From Dysgonamonadaceae bacterium (lineage in GTDB: Bacteria; Bacteroidota; Bacteroidia; Bacteroidales; Azobacteroidaceae), in the NCBI GenBank assembly GCA_031261015.1, contig JAISKG010000253.1:1-22490 (forward strand): DNA of 22,490 bases. The letters run 5' to 3'. The position numbers and the translations under genes are program-made. Below the pieces are notes generated by a model. It did no database searches. It saw only the letters and a program-made list of their open reading frames with translations, and was not told where the DNA came from. Below are positions 14,497 to 22,490 of the stretch, piece after piece. Numbering within the stretch: position 1 is the first letter of the stretch; each line of letters opens with the position of its first letter.

Positions 14497-15831
14497 ATGA
14501 ATATAGCAATTGTTGGAACAGGTTATGTAGGCTTAGTCACCGGAACTTGTTTTTCCGAAATGGGCATTCACGTGACTTGTGTCGATGTGGATACGCGCAA
14601 GATTGAGTCTTTGAAAGAAGGAATCGTTCCGATTTACGAACCCGGATTAGACGAATTGGTCAGGAAAAATTATCAGGCCGGCCGCTTGAATTTCACTACC
14701 AACCTCACTTCCTGTTTAAATGAGGTAGAAGTTGTTTTCAGCGCGGTAGGAACTCCGCCCGACGAAGACGGCAGCGCGGATTTGCGTTATGTGCTGGACG
14801 TGGCTCGTACCATCGGCCGTACTATGCAAAAATACCTTTTGGTCGTGACCAAAAGCACCGTTCCCGTAGGAACCGCGCAAAAAGTAAAAATCGCCATTCA
14901 AGAAGAATTAGACAAGCGCGGCGTGAATATTCCGTTCGACGTAGCTTCCAATCCCGAATTTCTGAAAGAAGGATCGGCCGTGAAAGACTTTATGAGTCCC
15001 GATCGCGTAGTCGTCGGCATCGACAACGACCGCGCAAAAAACTTGATGGAAAAACTTTACAAACCTTTCACACTCAGCAATTACCGGATGATTTTCACCG
15101 ATATTCCATCGGCGGAAATGATTAAATATGCAGCCAATGCAATGCTGGCCACACGCATTTCGTTTATGAACGACATCGCCAATTTATGCGATTTGGTCGG
15201 AGCCGACGTGAACATGGTTCGCCGCGGCATCGGTTCGGATTCGCGCATCGGCAGCAAATTTTTGTATCCCGGCTGCGGTTACGGCGGCAGTTGTTTTCCG
15301 AAAGACGTAAAAGCCTTGATCAAAACGGCTTCACAATACGGTTACGACATGCAAGTGTTGAAGGCTGTCGAAGCCGTCAACGAAAAACAAAAAAGCATCG
15401 TGCTGGAAAAACTCGTGAAAGCGCTCAACAACGGTGAAAAAGCTGCAAATTCTGCAACCATATTAAAAGGCAAAACTATCGCTATCTGGGGCTTGGCTTT
15501 CAAACCCGAAACCGATGATATGCGCGAAGCGCCCGCTTTGGTCGTGATCGACCGCTTGGTGAAAGCCGGTAGTGTGGTGCGAGTCTATGACCCTGTCGCG
15601 ATGGACGAATGTAAACGGCGTATCGGTGATCAGGTTACATATTGCAATGATCTGTACGACACCGTTTTGAATGCCGACGCCATTTTACTGCTCACCGAAT
15701 GGAAAGAATTTCGCCTGCCCTCGTGGGACGTCTTGAAAAAAACGATGAACCGTCCCATCCTCATCGATGGACGCAATATTTACGACAAACAGGAAATGTC
15801 GGCCAACGGATTCATTTATGCCGGAATCTAA
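14497..15831 (+). CDS. ugd: UDP-glucose 6-dehydrogenase
   Basis: The 444-residue protein has the NAD-binding motif VGTGYVGLVTG at residues 6-16, and IVPIYEPGLDELV, typical of UDP-glucose-specific enzymes. Catalytic Cys266 lies in YGGSCFPKDVKAL, and GLAFKPETDDMREAP is in the C-terminal domain. It oxidises UDP-glucose to UDP-glucuronate with two NAD+. It is a second nucleotide-sugar dehydrogenase beside the TviB-like one at 11203; the two fall in different branches of the superfamily, so they are not recent duplicates. It starts 11 bases after the dehydratase stop and overlaps aroA by 14 bases, which ties the glycan locus to the housekeeping genes downstream. Confidence 0.93.
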   Translation: MNIAIVGTGYVGLVTGTCFSEMGIHVTCVDVDTRKIESLKEGIVPIYEPGLDELVRKNYQAGRLNFTTNLTSCLNEVEVVFSAVGTPPDEDGSADLRYVLDVARTIGRTMQKYLLVVTKSTVPVGTAQKVKIAIQEELDKRGVNIPFDVASNPEFLKEGSAVKDFMSPDRVVVGIDNDRAKNLMEKLYKPFTLSNYRMIFTDIPSAEMIKYAANAMLATRISFMNDIANLCDLVGADVNMVRRGIGSDSRIGSKFLYPGCGYGGSCFPKDVKALIKTASQYGYDMQVLKAVEAVNEKQKSIVLEKLVKALNNGEKAANSATILKGKTIAIWGLAFKPETDDMREAPALVVIDRLVKAGSVVRVYDPVAMDECKRRIGDQVTYCNDLYDTVLNADAILLLTEWKEFRLPSWDVLKKTMNRPILIDGRNIYDKQEMSANGFIYAGI

Positions 15832-17044
15832 ACCGATTTATTGCATAACGGCTCCGCCGGAAATCAGCGCTACCATTACTTTGCCGGCCTCAAAAAGTAT
15901 AAGCAACCGGATGTTGATTCTGAATGCGTTGAGTCGTAGCCCCTACCCGATCGAAAATCTTTCGGATAGCGACGATACGCAAGTATTGCTCAAGGCTTTA
16001 AATTCCAAAGAAAAAAATTTGGACATCGGCGCAGCCGGAACTTCGATGCGTTTCCTCACCGCTTACTTATCCCAATCTTCCGGCGAATACACGCTCACCG
16101 GCACCGAACGGATGAGAAACCGTCCGATCGGAATTTTAGTCGATGCTTTGCGGCAACTAAGCGCCGACATCGATTATTTGGAAAAAGAATCGTACCCGCC
16201 GCTGCGTATTCGCGGACGAAAATTACAAGGCGGAAAAATTGTCATCGACGGAAGCGTGAGTTCGCAATACATTTCCGCTCTGCTGATGATCGCTCCCGGC
16301 ATGGAACGCGGATTAACTTTGCAATTCAAAGGCGCAATCACTTCCCTACCTTACTTGCAAATGACAATCCGTTTAATGGAAACCTTCGGTGTACAAATAG
16401 AATGGCCTGACATTAACACACTTAGCATTGATCCACAAACTTACCGGCCGCAACCTTTTCGCGTCGAAAGCGATTGGTCGGCCGCTTCTTATTGGTACGA
16501 AATTCAAGCTTTGTATCAAGGGCGTAGCCGCATCGAATTGTTGGGTTTGGAAGAAAACAGCGTGCAAGGCGATGCCAAAGCGGCTGCCATTTTTGAAAAT
16601 TTGGATCGTCATATCCACAATCAAACGGCCGGGGTTTTTGAATACGATTTCGTCAACGAGCCGGACTTGGCGCAAACTTTGACGGTCGCTTGCTGCCTGC
16701 TCGACGTCCCCTTCCGTTTCACCGGCTTGCACAGTCTTCGCATCAAGGAAACCGACCGCATTTCGGCTTTGCAAACGGAATTGAAAAAATTAGGCTATAT
16801 ACTTGCCAATGAAGGCGATCATAGTTTGCAATGGGACGGACAAAAAGTCGCCGCAGAACATAATCCGGTGATTGCCACTTATGAAGATCACCGCATGGCG
16901 ATGGCTTTTGCGCCTGCCTGCATCCGTACGGGAAGCATTCGCATTCAAGATCCGGCGGTGGTTTCCAAATCGTATCCTAATTTTTGGAAGGATTTGCAAC
17001 AAGCAGGATTTTTAATAAGTGGAAAATTGAAAATAGAGAATTGA
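15818..17044 (+). CDS. aroA: 3-Phosphoshikimate 1-carboxyvinyltransferase (EPSP synthase)
   Basis: At 408 residues it is slightly shorter than E. coli AroA (427) but contains all key motifs: LPASKSISNR (Lys26, Ser27, Arg31), GAAGTSMRFL, RMRNRPIG, KETDRI with catalytic Asp313, and EDHRMAMA with His358-Arg359. It joins phosphoenolpyruvate to shikimate-3-phosphate in the sixth step of the chorismate pathway, in the cytoplasm. ATG 15818 is chosen because the N-terminus then lines up with the family; the longer reading from 15767 lies within ugd. The 14-base overlap with ugd and the 2-base gap to the next gene indicate shared transcription. Confidence 0.95.
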   Translation: MPESKPIYCITAPPEISATITLPASKSISNRMLILNALSRSPYPIENLSDSDDTQVLLKALNSKEKNLDIGAAGTSMRFLTAYLSQSSGEYTLTGTERMRNRPIGILVDALRQLSADIDYLEKESYPPLRIRGRKLQGGKIVIDGSVSSQYISALLMIAPGMERGLTLQFKGAITSLPYLQMTIRLMETFGVQIEWPDINTLSIDPQTYRPQPFRVESDWSAASYWYEIQALYQGRSRIELLGLEENSVQGDAKAAAIFENLDRHIHNQTAGVFEYDFVNEPDLAQTLTVACCLLDVPFRFTGLHSLRIKETDRISALQTELKKLGYILANEGDHSLQWDGQKVAAEHNPVIATYEDHRMAMAFAPACIRTGSIRIQDPAVVSKSYPNFWKDLQQAGFLISGKLKIEN

Positions 17045-17046
17045 AA

Positions 17047-17865
17047 ATGGATTTGTTGCAATATGCTTTTTTTCGCCATGCGTTGATTGGGAGTTTGTTT
17101 ACTTGCATTGCTTGCGGAATTGTGGGCAGTTACATTGTCGCCCGACGGCTGGTTTTTATCAGCGGTGGAATTACGCATGCTTCATTCGGAGGATTAGGAT
17201 TGGGCTTTTATCTGGGAATCAATCCGATTTTGTCGGCTTTGGTTTTTTCCGTTGCTTCGGCGTTCGGCGTCGAATGGCTTTCCAAGAAGCAAGGCGTACG
17301 CGAAGATTCGGCCATTGCGGCTTTCTGGGCTTTGGGAATGGCTTTAGGAATCCTGTGTATTTTCCTCACTCCGGGCTACACGCCCAATATTTCCGCTTAC
17401 CTTTTCGGCAATATTTTAACGATCACGCAAACGGATATTGCTTTCGTCGGAATTTTTGCCGTCGCGCTGAGCATTGCTTTTATCTGCTTCTTTGAACCAA
17501 TTTTATATACCGCGTTTGATCGCGAATTTGCCCAAACCAAAGGAATTAAAGTCGCGCTGATCGAATATCTGATGATGCTGGCAATTGCCGTCGCCATCGT
17601 TTCATCCATCCGCTTGATCGGTGTAATGTTATTAATGTCGCTATTAACCATTCCACAAATGACCGCCAATTTATTTACGTCCCGCTTCAAAAACCTGATT
17701 TTCTACTCTATCTTCTTCGGCATGGCCGGATGTATCGCGGGCTTATTTCTTTCCTATTTCTTGAACGTACCTTCAGGGGCGGCGATCATCTTCGTTCAAG
17801 TCCTTCTTTTTCTTATTTGTAAAGGGGTTTTATTTTTTATGATTACCTTACATACAAGGCAATAA
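17047..17865 (+). CDS. ABC transporter permease, ZnuB/MntB family
   Basis: This 272-residue integral membrane protein has about eight hydrophobic helices and the family signature SGGITHASFGGLGLGFYLG near residues 38-56. RLIGVMLLMSLLTIPQMTAN (about 190-209) is the conserved cytoplasmic loop that contacts the ATPase. The family imports Zn2+, Mn2+ or Fe2+. No ATP-binding subunit or solute-binding lipoprotein is encoded in the window, so partners must lie elsewhere. It starts 2 bases after aroA, with no promoter seen between, and ends 27 bases before the PorW-like gene. The metal is not predictable. ATG 17047 is chosen over an in-frame upstream start within aroA. Confidence 0.88.
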   Translation: MDLLQYAFFRHALIGSLFTCIACGIVGSYIVARRLVFISGGITHASFGGLGLGFYLGINPILSALVFSVASAFGVEWLSKKQGVREDSAIAAFWALGMALGILCIFLTPGYTPNISAYLFGNILTITQTDIAFVGIFAVALSIAFICFFEPILYTAFDREFAQTKGIKVALIEYLMMLAIAVAIVSSIRLIGVMLLMSLLTIPQMTANLFTSRFKNLIFYSIFFGMAGCIAGLFLSYFLNVPSGAAIIFVQVLLFLICKGVLFFMITLHTRQ

Positions 17866-17892
17866 AACAGCAGGATTTCTGTTTAAAAAAGA

Positions 17893-20800
17893 ATGAAAGC
17901 GCGTTATTTTCTCTTTGTCTTCTGTTTGCCGTTCCTGTTGTATGCCTGTACTTCCACAAAAAACACGGCGGGGACAAGGTGGTATCATGCCATCAATACG
18001 CGATATAATATTTACTTCAACGGCGATCAGGCCTATCAACAGGCGCTTAAAACGCAAGAAGAAGAATACGTGACTAAAGAAAATTTTTCCAAATTAATAT
18101 GGATGTACCCGAGCAGTGCACTGCCGAAAGACAAGCAAACGACGGGCGGGCCGTTCAACAAAGCGATCGAAAAATCGGTGAAAGCGATCAAGCGACATTC
18201 CATCCAGACAAAGCCGGAAAAAGAGCAGGGCAAGCGCAATGATCCGAAATACAAGGAATTTATGAGCCGCACAGAATACAATCCGTTTCTCTATAAGGCT
18301 TGGCTGCTCATGGCAAAATCGCAGTTTTACAACGGCGATTTCCTGCAGGCTTCCAGCTCGTTTTCCTACATCGCGCGGCTTTACGCTTCCCAGCCGGCGG
18401 TCGCCAATGAAGCCATTATTTGGAAAGCGCGCGCTTACGACGAGATGACTTGGTATTTCGAGGCGGAAGATCTGCTAAGCAAATTAAATCCGAATACGTT
18501 TACTAAAGAACAAAAGCACGAGTTTGCCGCCGTCAAAGCCGATTTGTTTATCAAGCAAAAACAATATACCGAAGCGATTCCGTATCTGCAAACGGCCATC
18601 GATTCCGAGAAAAATAAATTGCAAAAAACGCGCGAAAAATATTTATTGGGACAACTGTATGCACAGACGGGACAAAAGGCCTTGGCGTATCAGACTTTCG
18701 GACAAATCAATAGCCGCTATGCTCCTTATATCCTGGAATTAAGCGCGAAAATCCGGCAAACGGAAGTCTATTCACAAAATGATACAACGAAAATGGCGCG
18801 GCAATTGCGAAAAATGACGAAAAGCAGTAAAAACAAAGATTACCTTGATCAGATTTATTACGCGCTCGGCAACGTTTATCTGTCGGTTCCCGATACGGCC
18901 AAAGCAGTAGCAAGTTACGAAAAAGGCATGGAATCAAGCACGCAGAACGGAATCGATAAAGTGCTGAATGAAATTAAGTTAGGTGATATTTATTTCGAAC
19001 AGAGAAAATATGTGCAGGCGCAGCCTAATTATGCGGATGCACTCAGTCAACTGAAAAAAGAGGACGAGGATTATCCACGCGTGTCGAAGCGATCGGAAGT
19101 ACTGGATGCATTGCTGGTTCACTATGAAGCCGTTGAGTTACAAGACAGTTTGCAACGCTTGTACAAGATGAGCGAAGAAGAACGTTTGGCGGTCGTCAAC
19201 AAAATCATCGCCGACTTGATCAAAAAAGAAAAAGAGGAACAGAAAAAAGCCGATCGCGACGAATATCTTTCCCGTCAGGAAGAAAACCGCAACTCGATGA
19301 ATCCGCGCGGAGGAGGAGTGGGCGCGGTGATGCCGCCTTCCGATCCGAATTTGTTTTATTTTTATAATACTCAAGCGGTTGCGATTGGAAAAACAGCGTT
19401 CCAGCAAAAATGGGGTCGCCGAAAATTGGAAGACGATTGGCGGAGGAAAAATAAAATAAGCCCGATGGATGTTTTCGATGAGAATAGCGAAACGGAAAAT
19501 CCGGACGAAAACAACGAATCGGTTGAAAATCAAACGGAGAATATTGAGGATAAACCGGAAATTCCATTATCCGACGACCCGAAAGATCCGCAATTCTATC
19601 TGCAACAAATTCCTAAGACAGAAGAAGATATTGAGGCTTCCAACCTCATCATCGTTGACGGACTTTACAATATGGGCGTGATTTACAAAGACTTATTGGA
19701 AGATGCCGGTTTGGCTTTGGAAACGTTCCATACGCTGGATGCGCGTTTTCCCGACAATGAAAATAAACTCATGGCGTATTATCATACCTATTTGATTTAT
19801 TTACGGCAAGGCAATCAAGCAATGGCCGATTTGTATAAACGAAAAATCATTGAGGCGTTTCCCGACAGCGAATATGCAATTGCCATGGCCGATCCGAATT
19901 ACGAATACAATCGCCGGATGATGGATGTCGTATTAGATTCGATTTATCAAACGACTTACGAAGCTTATCTTAATGGAAATCCGAAAGTTGTGCAGCAAAA
20001 CTATCAACAGGTAACGGGAAAATACGCGCAAAGTCCGTTAATGCCTAAATTCATGTTTTTGAATGCGTTAAGTTATGTACAAACGCATGACGACGAAGGT
20101 TTCAAAAAGCAATTGAAAGAATTGATCTCAAAATATCCCGAAGCGGACGTGAGCGTTTTGGCAGCCGAGATGATGAAAGGATTTCAGCGGGGATTGAGCC
20201 TTTCCAAGACCGGAAATGGTCGCTTGGCGAACGGAAGCTTGTTTACCACGCGCTTCGGAGCAGGCGAGGAAATGCTCGAAAACGATTCGTCGCTTGTTTT
20301 TGCCGAAGCAAGCAATATTCCTCACAAGTTGCTGATTATTTATGAGAAAGGAACGCTCAACGACAACTTGCTGCTTTATACGGTAGCCGGATTTAACTTT
20401 GGAAATTTCAAATTAAACGATTTCGATTTGGACCGGACGAATATGGGAAATATCAATTTGTTGCAAGTGCAAACTTTCCACAATTTGAGCGAGGTGATGC
20501 AGTATGTGAAGATGATTTACGAGCCGGAAGGTTATGCGCAAACATTGGGAACTTCGGCGGTGATCGTTCCGATTTCGTTGGAAAATTATAACATTCTGAC
20601 GAAAGGTAAACGCTTGGAGGATTATTTGCAATTCTTTGAGAACTTGTACGGGAAAGTTTATCCGGAGTTGATTGGGCAGTGGAGGAAAACCACAGAGGAT
20701 GTGGAGAACACGGAGAAAAAGGAAGTGAAGGAGAAAGAAGCGAGTGAAGAGATTGAAATAGAAGATGATATGCCGATTTTGGAGATTCCGCTTACGGAAG

Positions 20801-21366
20801 TGAAGAAAGAGGAGAATGATAGTACGGCGGTTGTGAGCGAGGAAGATCTTTTGATGGAGAAAATGAATGACCGGTATAATGAGGCTTCGGATTTATTTGA
20901 TAATGTGAATAATACGATCGACGAAATTGCCGATGACCCGGTGCGGGGAATCCTGAACCTGTTCAAGAAAAAATCTTCCGATCCGATTAGCGAATATGCG
21001 AAGGAGCAGGAAAAATTGGCAAAAGAGCAGAGAAAGCAGGAGGAGAAAGAGAAACGGGAAAGGGAAAAAGCAGCGAAAGCGGAAGCGCAGCAGCAGGCAA
21101 AGCAGCAGCGGGAATTGTTGAAACAGCAAGAAACGGAAGCGAAAACGCAGCAAAAAGAAGCGGAAGCGAAGGCCAAAGCGGAACAGAAAGCGATCGAAGA
21201 CGCCAAGAAAGCTAAAGCGGAGGAGAAAAAGCGCCTCCAAAAGGAAAAAGACGAAGCGCGCAAAAAGAAACAGGCGGAATACAAAGCGCGGCAAAAACAA
21301 AAAGAGGAAGAGCGCAAAGCCAAAGAAAAAGCGCGGCAAGAACAACTAAAAGCAAAAAAGAAATGA
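17893..21366 (+). CDS. porW: PorW/SprE-like T9SS lipoprotein with TPR repeats
   Basis: This 1157-residue protein starts with a lipoprotein signal peptide, lipobox LLYAC with Cys19; Thr follows, consistent with outer-membrane sorting. TPR-like helical pairs run through about residues 130-450 (for example YNGDFLQASSSFSYIARLY and AIPYLQTAIDSE) and again at about 590-790. A hallmark SprE stretch, NLFYFYNTQAVAIGKTAFQ (about 486-504), is followed by WGRRKLEDDWRR. PorW/SprE is required for type IX secretion and, in flavobacteria, gliding; it is thought to link the PorK/N rings to other parts of the machine. After about residue 1037 the last 120 residues are almost only A, E, K, Q and R, a TolA-like charged helix. 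It overlaps porX by 4 bases. Confidence 0.9.
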   Translation: MKARYFLFVFCLPFLLYACTSTKNTAGTRWYHAINTRYNIYFNGDQAYQQALKTQEEEYVTKENFSKLIWMYPSSALPKDKQTTGGPFNKAIEKSVKAIKRHSIQTKPEKEQGKRNDPKYKEFMSRTEYNPFLYKAWLLMAKSQFYNGDFLQASSSFSYIARLYASQPAVANEAIIWKARAYDEMTWYFEAEDLLSKLNPNTFTKEQKHEFAAVKADLFIKQKQYTEAIPYLQTAIDSEKNKLQKTREKYLLGQLYAQTGQKALAYQTFGQINSRYAPYILELSAKIRQTEVYSQNDTTKMARQLRKMTKSSKNKDYLDQIYYALGNVYLSVPDTAKAVASYEKGMESSTQNGIDKVLNEIKLGDIYFEQRKYVQAQPNYADALSQLKKEDEDYPRVSKRSEVLDALLVHYEAVELQDSLQRLYKMSEEERLAVVNKIIADLIKKEKEEQKKADRDEYLSRQEENRNSMNPRGGGVGAVMPPSDPNLFYFYNTQAVAIGKTAFQQKWGRRKLEDDWRRKNKISPMDVFDENSETENPDENNESVENQTENIEDKPEIPLSDDPKDPQFYLQQIPKTEEDIEASNLIIVDGLYNMGVIYKDLLEDAGLALETFHTLDARFPDNENKLMAYYHTYLIYLRQGNQAMADLYKRKIIEAFPDSEYAIAMADPNYEYNRRMMDVVLDSIYQTTYEAYLNGNPKVVQQNYQQVTGKYAQSPLMPKFMFLNALSYVQTHDDEGFKKQLKELISKYPEADVSVLAAEMMKGFQRGLSLSKTGNGRLANGSLFTTRFGAGEEMLENDSSLVFAEASNIPHKLLIIYEKGTLNDNLLLYTVAGFNFGNFKLNDFDLDRTNMGNINLLQVQTFHNLSEVMQYVKMIYEPEGYAQTLGTSAVIVPISLENYNILTKGKRLEDYLQFFENLYGKVYPELIGQWRKTTEDVENTEKKEVKEKEASEEIEIEDDMPILEIPLTEVKKEENDSTAVVSEEDLLMEKMNDRYNEASDLFDNVNNTIDEIADDPVRGILNLFKKKSSDPISEYAKEQEKLAKEQRKQEEKEKREREKAAKAEAQQQAKQQRELLKQQETEAKTQQKEAEAKAKAEQKAIEDAKKAKAEEKKRLQKEKDEARKKKQAEYKARQKQKEEERKAKEKARQEQLKAKKK

Positions 21367-22490
21367 TGAAGAAAGATAAAATCCTGTGGGCCGACGATGA
21401 AATAGAATTACTGAAACCGCACATCCTCTTCTTAGAGGATAAAGGTTTTGAAGTCGCCACCGTTTGCAGCGGCCAGGATGCAATCGACTGCGTAAAGGAA
21501 CAAACCTTCGACCTCGTCTTCTTAGACGAAAACATGCCCGGATTGAGCGGCATCGAAACGCTGACGATCATCAAAGAAATCAACCCCAATGTGCCGGTGA
21601 TCATGATCACAAAAAGCGAGGAAGAAAGTATTATGAATCAAGCGATTGGGGGAAAAATAGCCGATTACCTGATCAAGCCGGTGAATCCGAATCAAATCCT
21701 TTTGTCGATCAAAAAGAACTTGCATAAGAACCAGATCATGACGGAAACGACGACTTCGGGCTATCAGCAAGATTTCATGAAAATCAGTATGCAGATCAAC
21801 GATTCGTTCTCGACACAAGATTGGGAAGACGTTTATAAAAAGCTGATTTATTGGGAAATGGAATTAGCCGAAAATCAAACGAGCATGGTGGATTTGCTGC
21901 GGACTCAAAAAGCGGAAGCCAATCACCTGTTCGGAAAATTCATCAAACGGAATTATGAAGATTGGATTGCTCGTCCAGATCAGCCCGGCCGGCCTTTGAT
22001 GAGTCCTGATATTTTCAAGAAAAAATTGTTCCCTTTGTTGGACGAGGGCGAAAAAATCTTTTTCATCGTCATCGACAATTTCAGGCTCGACCAGTGGCGG
22101 GAAGTCAAAGACGTTCTGGCTGAATTTTTTACCTTTCAGGAAGATTTGTATTATTCCATTTTACCCACGGCCACACAATACGCGCGCAACGCGATTTTTT
22201 CGGGATTAATGCCGTTGCAAATCGAGCAAATGTTTCCCGAATTGTGGATTGACGAAGAATCGGAAGAAGGTAAAAACCTGAACGAGGCGCCATTGATTCA
22301 AACGCAAATCGAACGGTTCCGCAAAAAATATACCTTTTCTTACCACAAGATCAACGATTCGACGTATGGCGAAAAACTGCTCCAAAATTTCCATCAGTTC
22401 GATCATTACGACTTGAATGTCATCGTGTTGAACTTCGTGGACATGCTTTCGCACGCGCGCACGGAATCGAAAATGGTGCGCGAGCTGGCC
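21363..22490 (+). CDS. porX: PorX response regulator with PglZ domain, 3'-truncated by window edge
   Basis: The frame is open to the last base: 376 residues are visible of about 520 expected. Residues 5-122 form a CheY-like receiver with Asp11-Asp12, phospho-acceptor Asp55 in FLDENMPG, Thr83 and Lys105. A helical linker (about 123-225) leads to a PglZ domain of the alkaline-phosphatase superfamily: FIVIDNFRLDQW (Asp238), PTATQYARNAIFSG with Thr269/Thr271, and VDMLSHART (metal-binding Asp and His). PorX, activated by PorY, controls T9SS genes with sigma factor SigP, and its PglZ domain cleaves phosphodiesters such as short oligonucleotides. The ATG at 21363 overlaps the porW stop (ATGA); the next ATG at 21366 would also serve. 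Confidence 0.95.
   Translation, partial: MMKKDKILWADDEIELLKPHILFLEDKGFEVATVCSGQDAIDCVKEQTFDLVFLDENMPGLSGIETLTIIKEINPNVPVIMITKSEEESIMNQAIGGKIADYLIKPVNPNQILLSIKKNLHKNQIMTETTTSGYQQDFMKISMQINDSFSTQDWEDVYKKLIYWEMELAENQTSMVDLLRTQKAEANHLFGKFIKRNYEDWIARPDQPGRPLMSPDIFKKKLFPLLDEGEKIFFIVIDNFRLDQWREVKDVLAEFFTFQEDLYYSILPTATQYARNAIFSGLMPLQIEQMFPELWIDEESEEGKNLNEAPLIQTQIERFRKKYTFSYHKINDSTYGEKLLQNFHQFDHYDLNVIVLNFVDMLSHARTESKMVRELA

Noticed and set aside
20658..21323. Long antisense ORF (221 codons) opposite the end of porW
   Set aside because: It is the mirror of the purine-rich K/E/A/Q tail and reads as low-complexity Ser/Phe/Cys/Leu with no domain; a composition shadow. The same holds for the antisense frame at 20893-21345.
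1..22490. Insertion sequence, CRISPR array, tRNA or rRNA
   Set aside because: No transposase or integrase ORF, no regularly spaced repeats and no tRNA- or rRNA-like stretch was seen on either strand.

Overview
The window reads as a chromosomal segment of a Bacteroidota bacterium, most likely order Bacteroidales, with a type IX secretion system (T9SS). Three things support this: PorW/SprE-like and PorX-like genes at the right end; two intergenic boxes matching the Bacteroidota -7 promoter element TAnnTTTG exactly as TATCTTTG; and the near absence of Shine-Dalgarno sequences. All real genes lie on the + strand and are tightly packed. No gene-free stretch exceeds 300 bases; the longest gaps are about 140, 100, 98 and 76 bases. 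I saw no rRNA, tRNA, CRISPR array, transposase or integrase.

Region 1 (2-5182) is mosaic and AT-rich at its left end. It holds the 3' part of a family-4-type glycosyltransferase, a complete HipB/HipA toxin-antitoxin pair, a second glycosyltransferase whose start overlaps the hipA stop, and a stand-alone ATPase with a DUF234-type nuclease-like C-terminus. The ATPase has its own promoter behind an elaborate palindrome.

Region 2 (5198-15831) is a surface-glycan assembly locus. In order it encodes a WcaF-type acetyltransferase, two family-2 glycosyltransferases, a WbpV-like NAD-dependent epimerase/reductase, a WbpL/WecA-like polytopic phosphoglycosyl transferase, a PglC-like monotopic phosphoglycosyl transferase, a PglE-like aminotransferase, a TviB/WbpA-like UDP-HexNAc dehydrogenase, a PglF/WbpM-like 4,6-dehydratase and a UDP-glucose dehydrogenase. 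The inferred logic is a fork. The dehydratase makes UDP-4-keto-6-deoxy-HexNAc. One branch (reductase plus WbpL-like enzyme) would start a glycan on QuiNAc or FucNAc. The other (PglE plus PglC) would start one on a 4-amino-4,6-dideoxy sugar. The acetyltransferase PglD, flippase, polymerase and ligase are not in the window.

Region 3 (15818-22490) looks like conserved chromosome: aroA, a zinc/manganese-type ABC permease, a very long PorW/SprE-like lipoprotein, and PorX cut off by the window end. Gene overlaps and 0-30 base gaps suggest that from about 12554 rightward the genes may be read as one long unit.
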